Positions 18,065 to 30,276 are shown, counted from the stretch's first letter. The stretch: 64,000 nt of DNA from Ochrobactrum sp. BTU1 (GCA_018798825.1 CP076354.1:1939001-2003000), one strand, 5' to 3'. A program made the numbers and translations. The notes: generated by a model from the sequence alone, not told the origin.

Positions 18065-19443
18065 CAGCCGTGCCCTTCCTTGGTAAAGGCACCCGACACC
18101 AACTTCTTCTGATTGAGGAACGCGCTCGGTTCTCGGCTTCCGACAAATCCGCGCGGTTTCCAGACCATGACGACCACCATGGCAAGACCGAAGATCAGCA
18201 TACGGTAGAGTTCAGGTGTGAAGTTGGCACCGAAAATAGCTTTCAGGAAGCCCATTTCACGCAGGATTTCCGTGCCACCGATCATAGCGATTGCAGCAAT
18301 CGCAATACCGACGAGCGACCCCATACCGCCAAGAACGACGATGGCGAGAATGACTGCGGATTCAAGGAACACGAAGGATTCCGGGCTGACGAAACCTTGA
18401 CGGGCAGCGAAGAAGGAACCCGCAAAACCACCGAACATCGCACCCGTCGCAAAGGCGGTGAGCTTGGTTGTGGTAGTATTGATGCCGAGTGAACGGCAGG
18501 CGATTTCATCTTCGCGCAGCGCTTCCCATGCGCGACCCACAGGCATACGGCGCAAACGGATCGTAACGAGAGCCGTAATCAGCGCGAGTATGAGGATCAC
18601 ATAATAGAGGAAGAACTTGTAGTGAGCAGCCGAGAATGTCAGGCCGAAATAGGCGGCAAAACCGTCTTTGCTGGCATTGAACGGCAGACCGAAGAAGGTT
18701 GCCTTCGCGATACCGGAGATACCGAACGTACCCTTGGTAAGATCCGTCCAGTTTATAAGGACAAGTCGGATGATTTCACCAAAAGCCAGCGTCACGATGG
18801 CGAGATAGTCACCACGCAGACGCAAGACCGGGAAGCCGAGGATAACACCCCAGGTCGCAGCGAGAATGCCTGCAATCGGCAGCAGCATCCAGAAAGACAG
18901 ACCGAAATAAGCCGAAAGAAGCGCGTAGGAATATGCACCCACAGCATAGAAAGCGACATAGCCGAGATCGAGAAGGCCAGCGAGGCCAACCACGATATTA
19001 AGGCCCCAGGCCAGCATCACATAGATGAGGATCTGGACGCCGAAATTGTCGACCCACTTCAACGATCCCTGCCAGCCAAGCATGGTAACGATCAGGACCG
19101 GGTAGACGAAAAGAAACACCACACCAATTTTTGAGAAATGAGCGCGGAAGAAAGACGGCGCTTCAGCAGTCACCACAGGGCGGCTTGCTTTTGCGAATTT
19201 GCGGGCCTCAAGCGTGGGCTGCAGGAACGCGATAAAGGCAAAGCGACCAAAAGCCGCCAAAGCCACCAGGATTGCCAGCGCCCCCCAGCGCTGCTGCAAC
19301 ACCAGCTCGTTATTGATGTTCTGATCGGTCTTGAAACCAACGATCAGAATGAAAAGTCCCAAAGCCACAAGACCGGCAATGAACCCTTCACGAATGGCCC
19401 GGGCAAAAAGGGAATCCGGGCGTGAACCTGTTTGTACGGCCAT
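18064..19443 (-). CDS. livM: Branched-chain amino acid ABC transporter permease LivM
   Basis: A 459-residue inner-membrane permease, longer than the 300-350 residue core because of an N-terminal part with two extra hydrophobic segments (about 22-38 and 52-72) and a loop before the core begins near residue 105. The core carries the LivM signature [25 protein letters not shown] and the EAA-like loop [21 protein letters not shown] that contacts the ATPases. It lies two bases after livH and overlaps livG by one base. It forms the translocation pore with LivH. Confidence 0.95.
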   Translation of the reverse strand: MAVQTGSRPDSLFARAIREGFIAGLVALGLFILIVGFKTDQNINNELVLQQRWGALAILVALAAFGRFAFIAFLQPTLEARKFAKASRPVVTAEAPSFFRAHFSKIGVVFLFVYPVLIVTMLGWQGSLKWVDNFGVQILIYVMLAWGLNIVVGLAGLLDLGYVAFYAVGAYSYALLSAYFGLSFWMLLPIAGILAATWGVILGFPVLRLRGDYLAIVTLAFGEIIRLVLINWTDLTKGTFGISGIAKATFFGLPFNASKDGFAAYFGLTFSAAHYKFFLYYVILILALITALVTIRLRRMPVGRAWEALREDEIACRSLGINTTTTKLTAFATGAMFGGFAGSFFAARQGFVSPESFVFLESAVILAIVVLGGMGSLVGIAIAAIAMIGGTEILREMGFLKAIFGANFTPELYRMLIFGLAMVVVMVWKPRGFVGSREPSAFLNQKKLVSGAFTKEGHG

Positions 19444-19445
19444 GA

Positions 19446-20354
19446 TTACACCTTTTCGACTTCAGGACGGCCAAGAATGCCGGACGGCATGAAGATGAGC
19501 ACGATGGCAAGGATCGAGAACGCGGCAACATCCTTGTAATCGATCGAGAAATAAGCCGACCACAATGCTTCAATGAGACCGATGAGCAAGCCACCGACCA
19601 CTGCACCCGGCAGCGAGCCAATCCCACCCAGAACAGCCGCGGTAAACGCCTTGACGCCAGGAATGAACCCGTCAGCAAAGGAAATAACGCCGTAGAAGGA
19701 GAGGTAAAGCGTACCGGCAACGGCCGCCAACATGGCACCCATCACGAAGGTCAGCGAAATAACGCGGTCGACATTGATGCCAAGAAGCGCGGCCATCTTG
19801 CGGTCCTGCTCACAGGCACGCTGCGCACGACCAAGCGATGTTCGATTGACGATATACCAGAATATCGTCAGCAGCACCGCCGTCACCACGATGACCACGA
19901 TCTGCTTGAGCGAGATCGTCACGTTGGTTCCGAAGATATTGTAGGAGCCAGTCAGGAGCTGAGGCACCGGCTTGTTGCGCGGACCCTGCGTAACCTGAAC
20001 GAAGTTCGACAATGCAATCGACATACCGATCGCTGTGATCAGCGGCGCGAGACGGAACGATCCACGCAGCGGCCGATAAGCAGCCCGCTCAATCGTCCAG
20101 CTCCAGAGCCCCGTCAGAAGCATTGCAACAACCATCATCAGCAGAAGCATGAGCGCAATTGGCAGCGCTCCGATGAATGTTGTGATGATTAGAAAAACAA
20201 TCAGCGCCATAAAGGCGCCGAGCATAAAGACATCGCCATGTGCAAAGTTGATCATGCCGATAATGCCGTAGACCATCGTATAGCCGATGGCGATCAGGCC
20301 ATAGATCGATCCGAGCGCGAGCCCGTTGATCACCTGCTGGAAGAAATATTCCAT
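19446..20354 (-). CDS. livH: Branched-chain amino acid ABC transporter permease LivH
   Basis: An inner-membrane permease of about 302 residues. The N-terminal [20 protein letters not shown], then [23 protein letters not shown], is the LivH hallmark; the cytoplasmic coupling loop is [20 protein letters not shown]. It is the first gene of the liv operon (H-M-G-F-DUF6867-K-K). I prefer ATG 20354 (MEYFFQQ) with GGGTGG upstream; ATG 20369 adds five residues and has GGGTAGAG before it. The promoter should lie in the 290 bases towards the hydroxyproline genes. Confidence 0.95.
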   Translation of the reverse strand: MEYFFQQVINGLALGSIYGLIAIGYTMVYGIIGMINFAHGDVFMLGAFMALIVFLIITTFIGALPIALMLLLMMVVAMLLTGLWSWTIERAAYRPLRGSFRLAPLITAIGMSIALSNFVQVTQGPRNKPVPQLLTGSYNIFGTNVTISLKQIVVIVVTAVLLTIFWYIVNRTSLGRAQRACEQDRKMAALLGINVDRVISLTFVMGAMLAAVAGTLYLSFYGVISFADGFIPGVKAFTAAVLGGIGSLPGAVVGGLLIGLIEALWSAYFSIDYKDVAAFSILAIVLIFMPSGILGRPEVEKV

Positions 20355-20603
20355 CGAGAAGCCACCCATTTAACTCTACCCGGTATTATTGCCGCATCAT
20401 TATTTCGTGCGACTTCTGTTTATTCCCGGATAATTACACCTAACGGCTGTATAAAGGAATGCAAGCCCCTTTTGTCTCAGACAAAAGACTAATGACTTCA
20501 TTCCTCCACAAACTAGTTATGTCCCCTAAAAAGGGCCCTGTATATATACTTTTCTCCTAATTCGGGCCCGTTATTCCATAATTTCCCCAACGCGTCACAG
20601 ACA

Positions 20604-20630
20604 AAAAATAGGGAGCGTCTCCCTATTTTT
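20604..20630 (-). terminator. Terminator of the hydroxyproline epimerase operon
   Basis: A perfect 12-base stem (AAAAATAGGGAG / CTCCCTATTTTT) with a 3-base loop lies 17 bases past the epimerase stop. Both ends are A/T tracts, so it can act in either direction. Confidence 0.85.
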
Positions 20631-20646
20631 GCCTACCGTACCCGTT

Positions 20647-21648
20647 TTACGCAACAGTGAATCCGTGTGCAAACGGATCACGGTCATCAATGAAGATCGT
20701 ATTGTAGCCCGTCATACGTGCCCAACCGGCAATTGAAGGGATAATTCCGGTGCCGCCAGCGACCTCCACGGCGCGTTCAACACGGCCATGAAACAGCGAA
20801 CCAATGATGGATTCATGTACGAAATCATCACCCGGTTTCAGCTTTCCTTTGGCCGCAAGCTGCGCCATACGGGCAGAAGTGCCGGTTCCACAAGGCGAAC
20901 GGTCGATTGCCTTGTCGCCATAGAAAACGGCATTGCGCGCATGAGCTTCAGGATGTGTTGGCTCGCCGGTCCAGAGAATATGCGTCAGACGATTAATGTC
21001 TGGAAGGTCTGGATGCTGGAATTTATATTTCTCATTCAGGCGCTGACGAAGCACCGGACTCCAGGCAATTAGCTGCAGCGCGGAATAATCTTTCATGTCG
21101 CTGTAATTTTCTTGCGGCTCTACGATTGCGTAGAAGTTTCCGCCATATGCAACATCGACTTTAATTGGCCCGAGATCAGGGCATTCCACTTCCAATCCTT
21201 CGGCATAAAGGAAGGCTGGAACGTTGGTCAGCCGCACGCGGTCGACATATTGACCATTCTGCTCATATTCGATTGCCACCAGACCGGCAGGCGTATCGAG
21301 GTTGAGCTTTCCGGGTGTCTTTGGCGTTACAAGCCCTTGCTCGATAGCCATTGTCACAGTGCCGATTGTGCCATGACCGCACATTGGCAGACAGCCGGAT
21401 GTTTCAATAAACAAAACAGCTACATCGCAATCCGGACGTGTCGGTGGATAAAGAATGGAGCCGGACATCATGTCATGACCACGCGGTTCGAACATAAGAC
21501 CCGTGCGGATCCAGTCATACTCGCGCAAGAAATGTGCGCGCTTTTCCATCATGTTCGAACCTTCAAGGTTCGGGCCACCGCCAGCAACCAGACGCACTGG
21601 ATTGCCGCAGGTATGTCCGTCGACGCAGAAAAATGAATGTCTTGCCAT
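20647..21648 (-). CDS. prpA: 4-hydroxyproline 2-epimerase / proline racemase family (PrpA type)
   Basis: A cofactor-independent epimerase of 333 residues. The two catalytic cysteines are C90 in MCGHGTIG and C253 in SPCGTGTSA, acting as the acid-base pair that inverts the alpha carbon. Length and cysteine positions match Brucella PrpA, which was described as a proline racemase and B-cell mitogen, while other work assigns hydroxyproline epimerase activity to such proteins. The adjacent D-amino-acid oxidoreductase, five bases upstream in the same operon, fits trans-4-L-hydroxyproline to cis-4-D-hydroxyproline catabolism. The divergent GntR gene is the likely regulator. Substrate preference cannot be settled from sequence alone. 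Confidence 0.92.
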   Translation of the reverse strand: MARHSFFCVDGHTCGNPVRLVAGGGPNLEGSNMMEKRAHFLREYDWIRTGLMFEPRGHDMMSGSILYPPTRPDCDVAVLFIETSGCLPMCGHGTIGTVTMAIEQGLVTPKTPGKLNLDTPAGLVAIEYEQNGQYVDRVRLTNVPAFLYAEGLEVECPDLGPIKVDVAYGGNFYAIVEPQENYSDMKDYSALQLIAWSPVLRQRLNEKYKFQHPDLPDINRLTHILWTGEPTHPEAHARNAVFYGDKAIDRSPCGTGTSARMAQLAAKGKLKPGDDFVHESIIGSLFHGRVERAVEVAGGTGIIPSIAGWARMTGYNTIFIDDRDPFAHGFTVA

Positions 21649-21653
21649 GATGG

Positions 21654-22916
21654 TCAGTTCCGAAAACGTTGTGGCTTGAAAGGTTCGATATCGACAGCCG
21701 GCGCAGAACCCATGATCAGGTCACAGATAATCCTGCCTGTCGCCGCTGATTGTGTGAGGCCAAGATGACCATGGCCGAAGCCGTAATAAATATTTCCGCC
21801 TGCAGAGGCACGACCGATAACTGGCATAGAGTCTGGCATAGACGGTCGATACCCCATCCATTGCCGCCCACCCTCAGTCTTCAATCCCGGCAGGAACATG
21901 GAGGCCTTTTTCAGCATTGCAGCTGAACGGGCATAATTGGGCGGCAACTGAAGGCCACCAAACTCCACCGCACCACCTACACGCAAGCCAGTCGCCATCG
22001 GCGTGATTACAAAACCATGGCCTGGGAAAGTCAGCTGGCGCTTAACATCAAAACTGCCAACCGGAAGCGTCGTGTTATAGCCACGCTCCGTATCGAGCGG
22101 CACTGCATCGCCAAATCCTTGCGCGAGATTCTTGGACCAGGCTCCGGCCATCAGCACCAGATGCGCAGCCCTTATCTCGGTGCCTTCCTCCAGATGAACC
22201 GTCGCACCGCCATGTTGGCTGGCGGCATGTTTCACTTTCGCATGAAGGAAACGTGCGCCTTTGCTTTCAGCATATGCCCAGATAGCCTGACCGAAGAGCT
22301 TCGGATCACTGACATTCTTCCAGCCCGGAACAAACGTGCCAGCCACAAAACGAGGATCAAGCCCCGGCTGCAGTTCCTTCAAGCGGGTTCCACGCACATG
22401 CTCATAAGCGATACCGGCCTTTGCCTTTGCATCCCAGCCGGGTTGCGACGCAGCAAGTTCGGCTTCACTTTCATAAAGCTCCAGATTGCCATCTTCCTGC
22501 AAACGGTCGAGTAAACCCGCTCTATCGATCAGCCCCAGCATCTCGCGTTGCGCAAGCTGCATCATATTGCCCTGGGCAACCGTGGTCTTCTCGAGAGCTT
22601 CCGCGCTGCTTGCACGCCAGAAGCGATAAAGCCAGGGGATCATCTTTGGAAAGTAAGAGGGGCGGATCGTGAAAGGCCCGAGCGGGTCCATAAGCCAGCC
22701 CGGAACCTTGCCCATAACACCTTTGGAGGCCATCGGCAGTATGTCGGAGAAGGCGAGTGCCGCCGCATTCCCTGAACTCGTTTCTTCGCAAATCCCGCTT
22801 CGATCAATCACAAGAACTTCGCGCCCTGATTCGGCAAGAAGTGCTGCCGTAGCCACGCCGACAATGCCGCCACCAATAATGACGATGTCGCGCTGCCTAC
22901 TGGGATCAAATTTCAT
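21654..22916 (-). CDS. FAD-dependent D-amino acid (D-hydroxyproline) dehydrogenase
   Basis: A 420-residue flavoprotein of the DAO/DadA family. The N-terminal FAD-binding motif is DIVIIGGGIVGVATAALLAESG (split: DIVIIGGGIVG, about residues 10-20); the C-terminal FAD/substrate block is GYRPSMPDSMPVIGRA and YYGFGHGHLGLTQSAATG. It would oxidise a D-amino acid to the imino acid, passing electrons to the respiratory chain. Its place directly before the epimerase gene (5-base gap) suggests cis-4-hydroxy-D-proline as substrate, giving pyrroline-4-hydroxy-2-carboxylate. The deaminase and dehydrogenase that would complete the pathway are not in this window. A single-subunit DadA-like enzyme for another D-amino acid is the alternative. 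Confidence 0.9.
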   Translation of the reverse strand: MKFDPSRQRDIVIIGGGIVGVATAALLAESGREVLVIDRSGICEETSSGNAAALAFSDILPMASKGVMGKVPGWLMDPLGPFTIRPSYFPKMIPWLYRFWRASSAEALEKTTVAQGNMMQLAQREMLGLIDRAGLLDRLQEDGNLELYESEAELAASQPGWDAKAKAGIAYEHVRGTRLKELQPGLDPRFVAGTFVPGWKNVSDPKLFGQAIWAYAESKGARFLHAKVKHAASQHGGATVHLEEGTEIRAAHLVLMAGAWSKNLAQGFGDAVPLDTERGYNTTLPVGSFDVKRQLTFPGHGFVITPMATGLRVGGAVEFGGLQLPPNYARSAAMLKKASMFLPGLKTEGGRQWMGYRPSMPDSMPVIGRASAGGNIYYGFGHGHLGLTQSAATGRIICDLIMGSAPAVDIEPFKPQRFRN

Positions 22917-23102
22917 TTATGCGCGGCTCCCGACCGGTCTTGTATATTCGCCTTAGCTTATAAGGCTGACGTAAGTTCACGCCAGCTGCACCGGTTTTGT
23001 CCATCCATTTTTTGGAATGACACCATGCAAAAAGCCCGTTATCGATGATATTCGCACAACGCCTGCATTGTTATTATTTTTTAACGGCGCACCGCCCATC
23101 AT

Positions 23103-23123
23103 TGATATATCAGAGATATATCT
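23103..23123. promoter_or_regulatory. Twin palindromes, probable GntR operator
   Basis: Two adjacent 10-base palindromes, TGATATATCA (23103-23112) and AGATATATCT (23114-23123), lie 14-34 bases before the GntR-family start and in the only gap shared with the divergent hydroxyproline operon. GntR/FCD repressors commonly bind short AT-centred palindromes of this type. Confidence 0.55.
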
Positions 23124-23136
23124 GTAGGGTCAAAAG

Positions 23137-23853
23137 ATGTCAATCGCATACTATGAGGCTTCAATCTGCATGGAACATGCAAGGGTCGACGAGAAAGTTG
23201 CAAAAGGCAGCGCAGCGCTGACAGATAGCTGGGGCAGTGAAAGCCTTGCCGAGCAAGCTTATCGTTTGCTGGAGCGCTCGATCGTAACGCTTGAACTGGA
23301 ACCTGGCTCCATCGTCAATGAGCGAACATTGATTGAACTGACAGGAATGGGCCGCACGCCAATCCGCGAAGCCATACAACGGCTCGCCTGGGAAGGGCTT
23401 GTCGAAGTCCGCCCGCGTTCCGGCATCGCCATCACGCAGATCGATCCCAAGGATTTCTCAAAAGTGCTCGATGCCCGGGAAGGTGTCGAGCGTGTTTTGG
23501 CGCGTGATGCCGCACGCTTCGGCACTCCGCGCGACTACGAACGCTTACAAGCGGCAGCCGACGCAATGCGCGAGGCTATTCCGTCGGAAGATGTTTCGCT
23601 GTTTTTAGATGCGGATAAGGCCTTCGACATCGTGCTCGGCTCAGCTGCCAGTAATCCCTATGCCACACGTCTTGCGGCACCGCTGCAGACCCACAGCCGT
23701 CGATTCTGGTTCAGACTACGCCCATCAACCGGCATCACCGGTTCTGCCAATGCCCATGCTACGCTGATCGAAGCAATCATTTCCCGCGAACCAGACCGGG
23801 CGAGCGACACAGCTAGCGAGCTGATGTCCTATCTGCGAACGCTGGCACCATAA
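23137..23853 (+). CDS. GntR-family (FadR/FCD type) transcriptional regulator
   Basis: A regulator of up to 238 residues. The winged helix-turn-helix (about residues 35-105: LAEQAYRLLERSIVTLELEP, NERTLIELTGMGRTPIREAI, then the wing VEVRPRSGIAIT) is followed by an all-helical FCD ligand domain (DAREGVERVLARDAARFG onward). FCD proteins bind small carboxylates through metal-binding histidines; here the canonical residues are partly replaced. The ATG at 23137 follows AGGG; ATG 23170 is an alternative. It is divergent from the hydroxyproline genes, with twin palindromes in the gap, so I infer that it represses that operon and itself. Confidence 0.9.
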   Translation: MSIAYYEASICMEHARVDEKVAKGSAALTDSWGSESLAEQAYRLLERSIVTLELEPGSIVNERTLIELTGMGRTPIREAIQRLAWEGLVEVRPRSGIAITQIDPKDFSKVLDAREGVERVLARDAARFGTPRDYERLQAAADAMREAIPSEDVSLFLDADKAFDIVLGSAASNPYATRLAAPLQTHSRRFWFRLRPSTGITGSANAHATLIEAIISREPDRASDTASELMSYLRTLAP

Positions 23854-23864
23854 GCCTATAGTTC

Positions 23865-24080
23865 TCAGGCAGCGCCCAAGGCGTTTCGCGCATGGGCCAC
23901 TGCGTCCATGTCCACTGTTGTGGTTGATCTTGTATCGAAAATAAGACCATCATCCGTACCGATATCATTTACGGCTCTCGCATAAAAATGCCGGGAGCCG
24001 TGACTCATATCGAGTGTCTGAACTGAAGCGATAGAAAGAATGGCCAAAAGGCCCAAAACTGCCTGCGACGAATAACGCAT
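23865..24080 (-). CDS. Small secreted hypothetical protein (71 aa)
   Basis: A 71-residue protein of unknown family. It starts MRYSSQAVLGLLAILSIASV, which reads as a short signal peptide or membrane anchor, and the rest is polar with no cysteine (HGSRHFYARAVNDIGTDDG). The ATG at 24080 is preceded by GGCGGAG at good spacing; a TTG two codons earlier is also open. It converges on the GntR-type gene with an 11-base gap. Codon usage looks like that of neighbouring genes. No partner is evident. Confidence 0.55.
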   Translation of the reverse strand: MRYSSQAVLGLLAILSIASVQTLDMSHGSRHFYARAVNDIGTDDGLIFDTRSTTTVDMDAVAHARNALGAA

Positions 24081-24199
24081 CTCCAACGCTCCGCCTTGAA
24101 ATTTGACGGATGAAATTAAGCGCTAGCTGATGTTCGAAAGATGGCAAAGTTCAGCTGTAGAGGTGGCAGTGATTCACAAAACTGAGAGCGACAACTGCG

Positions 24200-24637
24200 T
24201 TAATGCGCTTTGTTCATCGAGTCGGACATTTTGCGCATAACTTTTAGAGCCACAGTTAGCTCTTCGTCGCTAACACCTTCAAGCAGATCAGCACGCACAT
24301 CGCCAGCAAGCTTCACCACCTGCTCTGCCAGAGACTTGCCTTCTTCAGTCATCACAATACGTTTGGCACGACGATCGCCTTCGACCGCCTGACGTTCGAC
24401 AAAAGACTGACGTTCCAGACCGTCGATCAGGCGAACCATGGTCGCGTTCTCGATCTCGAGCACTTCCGCTAGTTCTTTCTGATAAAGGCCTTCCTGCTCA
24501 ATCAATGTGAGAAGGGTGCGCGCACGCGCCAGCGTCAGGCCGCGTTCTTTAACCCGAGCATCAAATAGTGTCCGCAGTCTACGATTGACCTTCGCCATGG
24601 CATCGATCATTTCCGCGCTGAGATCTGCTCTGCTCAT
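24200..24637 (-). CDS. MarR-family transcriptional regulator
   Basis: A 145-residue winged-helix dimeric repressor. The DNA-binding part is LTLARARTLLTLIEQEGLYQ, then KELAEVLEIENATMVRLIDGLERQSFVERQAVEGDRRAKRIVMTEEG, where DRRAKR is the wing signature. Helices at both ends form the dimer interface. MarR proteins respond to phenolics, oxidants or antibiotics. It is a single gene; an inverted repeat (ATTAGT / ACTAAT) just upstream may be its own operator. No target gene lies beside it, as the next gene on that side is atpC. Confidence 0.9.
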   Translation of the reverse strand: MSRADLSAEMIDAMAKVNRRLRTLFDARVKERGLTLARARTLLTLIEQEGLYQKELAEVLEIENATMVRLIDGLERQSFVERQAVEGDRRAKRIVMTEEGKSLAEQVVKLAGDVRADLLEGVSDEELTVALKVMRKMSDSMNKAH

Positions 24638-24651
24638 AATGAAAGCCTTAT

Positions 24652-24676
24652 ATTAGTGACCTAACAATTAACTAAT
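24652..24676. promoter_or_regulatory. Possible MarR operator
   Basis: The inverted repeat ATTAGT (24652-24657) / ACTAAT (24671-24676) lies 15-39 bases before the MarR-type start. The middle also holds CTAAC and TTAAC half-sites. Confidence 0.4.
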
Positions 24677-24794
24677 GAGATAAATGGCCAGCACACGGTT
24701 TTCAAGCGATCATACCAAACTCACGCAAGCGTGATGGTATAAGCACGGTCAGTCGCCCAGTTGACCGATAATTTCCCGCTCACAGTAGAGTTCA

Positions 24795-24826
24795 AAAAAG
24801 AAAAGCGGGCCGAAGCCCGCTTTCTT
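24795..24826 (-). terminator. Terminator of the atp operon
   Basis: A perfect 9-base stem (AAAGCGGGC / GCCCGCTTT) with a 4-base loop lies 36 bases past the atpC stop and is followed on the minus strand by TTTTCTTTTTT. Confidence 0.9.
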
Positions 24827-24861
24827 ATACATTCGCTTGGGGTAGCCGAAGCCTAACCTTT

Positions 24862-25269
24862 TCAGGCCGGAAGGACCGTACCCTGCAGCGTCATCAGCTG
24901 ATGCAGGAAAATCTCTGCCTTCGTGCGATGTTCGTTCGTCGAAGCATCTTCGAGATGCTTGCGAGCAATTTCGATGCGCTTCTGAATATCAGCGGGATCG
25001 ACGTCATCAACATGCGTGGCGGATTCCGCGAGAATGGTGCAGCCCTGCGGGGTAATGTCGGCAAAGCCGCCAAAAACCACATAGGCGTCAGACTTGCCGT
25101 CGCCCAGCTTCACCGAAACGACACCCGGCATGATCGTCGTCATCAGCGGCGAATGACCTGCGAGAGCCGTCAGGTAGCCTTCACTGCCCGGAATGACGAC
25201 TTCCGTCACCTGTGCGGAAAGCAGGAGGCGTTCTGGCGACACGAGTTCGAATTGGAAAGCTTGAGCCAT
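24862..25269 (-). CDS. atpC: F1F0 ATP synthase epsilon subunit
   Basis: A 135-residue subunit of the F1 central stalk that links gamma to the c-ring and inhibits ATP hydrolysis. MAQAFQFELVSPERLLLSAQ begins the N-terminal beta-sandwich; EVVIPGSEGYLTALAGHSPLMT is the conserved core. The C-terminal two-helix part is short, as in alphaproteobacteria, where epsilon is often non-inhibitory. The start is ATG 25269. It is the last gene of atpHAGDC, but it is set apart from atpD by 122 bases that hold a repeat and a 13-base hairpin. Confidence 0.96.
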   Translation of the reverse strand: MAQAFQFELVSPERLLLSAQVTEVVIPGSEGYLTALAGHSPLMTTIMPGVVSVKLGDGKSDAYVVFGGFADITPQGCTILAESATHVDDVDPADIQKRIEIARKHLEDASTNEHRTKAEIFLHQLMTLQGTVLPA

Positions 25270-25287
25270 GGTTCTCACTTAAATTTC

Positions 25288-25345
25288 TAGAGCTTGATCC
25301 CGAATGCAAACCGGCTTTCGGAAAAGATCATACTCAAACAAATGA
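25288..25345. repeat. REP-like intergenic element, copy 5, diverged
   Basis: CTAGAGCTTGATCCCGAATG, then CAAACCGGCTTTCGG, then AAAGATCATACTC. It keeps the order of the family (AGAGC, ATCCCGAA, ACCGG, TTCGG, GATCAT) but is more diverged. It lies between atpD and atpC. Confidence 0.55.
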
Positions 25346-25352
25346 ACAGGCA

Positions 25353-25382
25353 TTTTCGGCGGGCTTGAGAGCCCGCCGAAAA
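25353..25382 (-). promoter_or_regulatory. Intercistronic hairpin between atpD and atpC
   Basis: A perfect 13-base stem (TTTTCGGCGGGCT / AGCCCGCCGAAAA) with a 4-base loop starts nine bases after the atpD stop. No T-run follows on the minus strand, so it is more likely an RNA-stability or processing element than a terminator. Confidence 0.65.
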
Positions 25383-25391
25383 CTCAATTCA

Positions 25392-27858
<2,467 letters not shown>

Positions 27859-27879
27859 CCGTTCATCCCGTCACAAAGT

Positions 27880-29409
27880 TCAAGCAAAAGACTTGGCGAA
27901 CGCGTCGACCGCTGCCTTGAGCTTTGCTTTGATGTTGTCGGTGAGTGCCTTTTCGTCGCGGATCGCGTCGAGAACATCCTTGTGCTCGGTGCGCAGCGAA
28001 GAAAGAAGACCTGCTTCGAACTTGCCAACCTGGTTGACGGCGATCTTATCGAGATAGCCATTCACGCCAGCGTAAATCACGGCAACCTGTTCTTCCGTCT
28101 TAAGCGGCGAGAACTGTGGCTGCTTGAGAAGTTCGGTCAGACGTGCACCGCGGTTAAGCAGACGCTGAGTCGAAGCATCAAGATCCGAACCGAACTGAGC
28201 AAATGCTGCCATTTCACGATACTGGGCGAGTTCACCCTTAATCGAACCGGCAACCTGCTTCATGGCCTTGATCTGAGCGGACGAACCAACGCGGGAAACC
28301 GACAGGCCGACGTTAACAGCCGGACGGATACCCTGATAGAACAGGTTGGTTTCGAGGAAGATCTGGCCGTCGGTGATCGAGATCACGTTGGTCGGAATAA
28401 ACGCGGAAACGTCGTTGCCCTGCGTTTCGATGACTGGCAGAGCCGTCAGCGAACCAGCGCCGTTTTCGTCGTTAAGCTTTGCAGCGCGCTCAAGAAGACG
28501 TGAGTGCAGATAGAATACGTCGCCTGGGTAAGCTTCACGGCCCGGAGGACGACGAAGCAGAAGCGACATCTGACGATAAGCAACAGCCTGCTTGGAAAGA
28601 TCGTCATAGCCGATCAGAGCGTGCTGGCCATTGTCACGGAAATATTCGCCGATAGCGCAGCCTGCAAATGGTGCAAGATACTGCATCGGAGCCGGATCGG
28701 AAGCGGTAGCCGCGATCACGACGGAATATTCGAGAGCGCCGCGTTCTTCGAGAACCTTAACGAACTGAGCAACAGTCGAGCGCTTCTGGCCGATAGCAAC
28801 GTAAACGCAATAAAGCTTTTCGCTGTCTGGGCCGTTGTCGTGGATTGGCTTCTGGTTAAGGAAAGTATCGAGAATGATAGCGGTCTTGCCGGTCTGACGG
28901 TCACCGATGACCAGCTCGCGCTGACCACGACCAACAGGGATCAGAGCGTCAACAGCCTTGAGGCCGGTCGACATTGGCTCATGAACCGACTTACGCGGAA
29001 TGATGCCCGGTGCCTTGACGTCGACGCGGCGACGCTCAGTAGCAACGATTGGGCCCTTGCCGTCGATTGGATTGCCGAGAGCATCGACAACGCGGCCGAG
29101 CAGGCCTGGACCGACTGGAACGTCAACGATCGCGCCGGTACGCTTGACGACGTCGCCTTCCTTGATGTCACGGTCGGCACCGAAAATAACCACACCGACA
29201 TTGTCGGTTTCAAGGTTAAGCGCCATGCCGCGAATACCACCAGGGAATTCGACCATTTCGCCAGCCTGAACATTGTCCAGACCGTAAACGCGGGCGATAC
29301 CGTCGCCGACGGACAGAACCTGACCGACTTCGGAGACCTCAGCCTCCTTGCCGAAGTTCTTGATTTGCTCTTTCAGGATAGCGGAAATTTCCGCGGCGCG
29401 GATGTCCAT
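27880..29409 (-). CDS. atpA: F1F0 ATP synthase alpha subunit
   Basis: The non-catalytic nucleotide-binding subunit of F1, 509 residues, the normal length. [20 protein letters not shown] starts the protein; the P-loop is GDRQTGKTA and the signature [17 protein letters not shown] is present. The start codon overlaps the atpH stop by one base (TGATG), which points to translational coupling in the atpHAGDC operon. The membrane F0 genes (atpI, B, E, F) are not here, as expected for alphaproteobacteria, which keep F0 and F1 in separate operons. Confidence 0.98.
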   Translation of the reverse strand: MDIRAAEISAILKEQIKNFGKEAEVSEVGQVLSVGDGIARVYGLDNVQAGEMVEFPGGIRGMALNLETDNVGVVIFGADRDIKEGDVVKRTGAIVDVPVGPGLLGRVVDALGNPIDGKGPIVATERRRVDVKAPGIIPRKSVHEPMSTGLKAVDALIPVGRGQRELVIGDRQTGKTAIILDTFLNQKPIHDNGPDSEKLYCVYVAIGQKRSTVAQFVKVLEERGALEYSVVIAATASDPAPMQYLAPFAGCAIGEYFRDNGQHALIGYDDLSKQAVAYRQMSLLLRRPPGREAYPGDVFYLHSRLLERAAKLNDENGAGSLTALPVIETQGNDVSAFIPTNVISITDGQIFLETNLFYQGIRPAVNVGLSVSRVGSSAQIKAMKQVAGSIKGELAQYREMAAFAQFGSDLDASTQRLLNRGARLTELLKQPQFSPLKTEEQVAVIYAGVNGYLDKIAVNQVGKFEAGLLSSLRTEHKDVLDAIRDEKALTDNIKAKLKAAVDAFAKSFA

Positions 29410-29969
29410 CAGCCGACCTCTTTCAGTGCAAGCTTGAGAGAAGAAAGTTTAGTGCGAAGGGACGTGTCGATCTGACGCGAACCCATTTTGACGACAAGCC
29501 CGCCGAGGATCGAAGGATCTACGGTGACATTGATCGTCACGTCCTTGCCGGCCACGCTTTTCAGCGTTGCCTTCAATTCGTTCTGCTGAGCGCTCGTCAG
29601 CTCATGCGCAGAAATAACATCTGCGGAAACTTCGCCGCGATGTTCAGCTGCAATCTCACGGAAAGCGGCGATGATGCCCGGCAGCGCAAACAGGCGACGA
29701 TTAGACGCCACGACGCGCAGGAAATTGCCGACCAGACCTTTGATGCCAGCCTTGTCAGCAATCGCGCCAATGGCGTGAAGCTGGTCTTCAGCATTGAAGA
29801 CCGGGCTGGAAATCAGACGCTTCAGGTCTTCGCTTCCGCTCAGAAGCGCCTCGAAACGGCCAAGATCTTTTTCCACAGCAGCAACGGATTTTGCATCGAG
29901 CGCGAGCTCAAACAACGATCCGGCGTAACGCTGTGCGACACCTGAAATGAGCGAAGACGTTTCTGCCAC
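29409..29969 (-). CDS. atpH: F1F0 ATP synthase delta subunit
   Basis: The peripheral-stalk subunit that ties alpha to the F0 b subunits, 186 residues. I choose GTG 29969 (product starts (M)[20 protein letters not shown]) because AGCAGG lies seven bases upstream and the family starts here; the frame is open for 67 more codons without homology. The C-terminal segment [20 protein letters not shown] is the OSCP/delta signature. It is the first gene of the F1 operon and ends in a one-base overlap with atpA. Confidence 0.95.
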   Translation of the reverse strand: MAETSSLISGVAQRYAGSLFELALDAKSVAAVEKDLGRFEALLSGSEDLKRLISSPVFNAEDQLHAIGAIADKAGIKGLVGNFLRVVASNRRLFALPGIIAAFREIAAEHRGEVSADVISAHELTSAQQNELKATLKSVAGKDVTINVTVDPSILGGLVVKMGSRQIDTSLRTKLSSLKLALKEVG

Positions 29970-30276
29970 GAACAACCTGCTCTCTACGTTGAAACCATCT
30001 TTTTGGGAGTTCAGCAGGACCAAAAGGCCCAAGCAGATGATTTTATTGAATGTTTCCGGGGAACCCCTGACGCGCGAGCGCGACAACACCGAAATGTGAT
30101 TGCCGTCTAGCATAGACGAACCGGACTCGCAACACGCGAATCCCGCACTTTTGTGTAAGTTTTGCCGCAATTTTAGGTTAGAAAACTACTAACCAAGCCC
30201 ACTAATGAAGCAGGATGCTTTTTAGCACGGCAACTTGGCCTCGACTCTCGCCTCCGCCCTGCCCTTACCTGGCTTC
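29970..30276. other. Leader region of the atp operon
   Basis: This 307-base gap must hold the atp operon promoter on the minus strand. I see an inverted repeat GGTTAG / CTAACC (30176-30194) in its upstream part, but no confident promoter boxes and no RNA gene. Open frames extending atpH upstream show no recognisable protein. Confidence 0.4.

Noticed and set aside
28504..29475. A 323-codon open frame opposite atpA
   Set aside because: Antisense shadow of a highly biased gene; no independent evidence.
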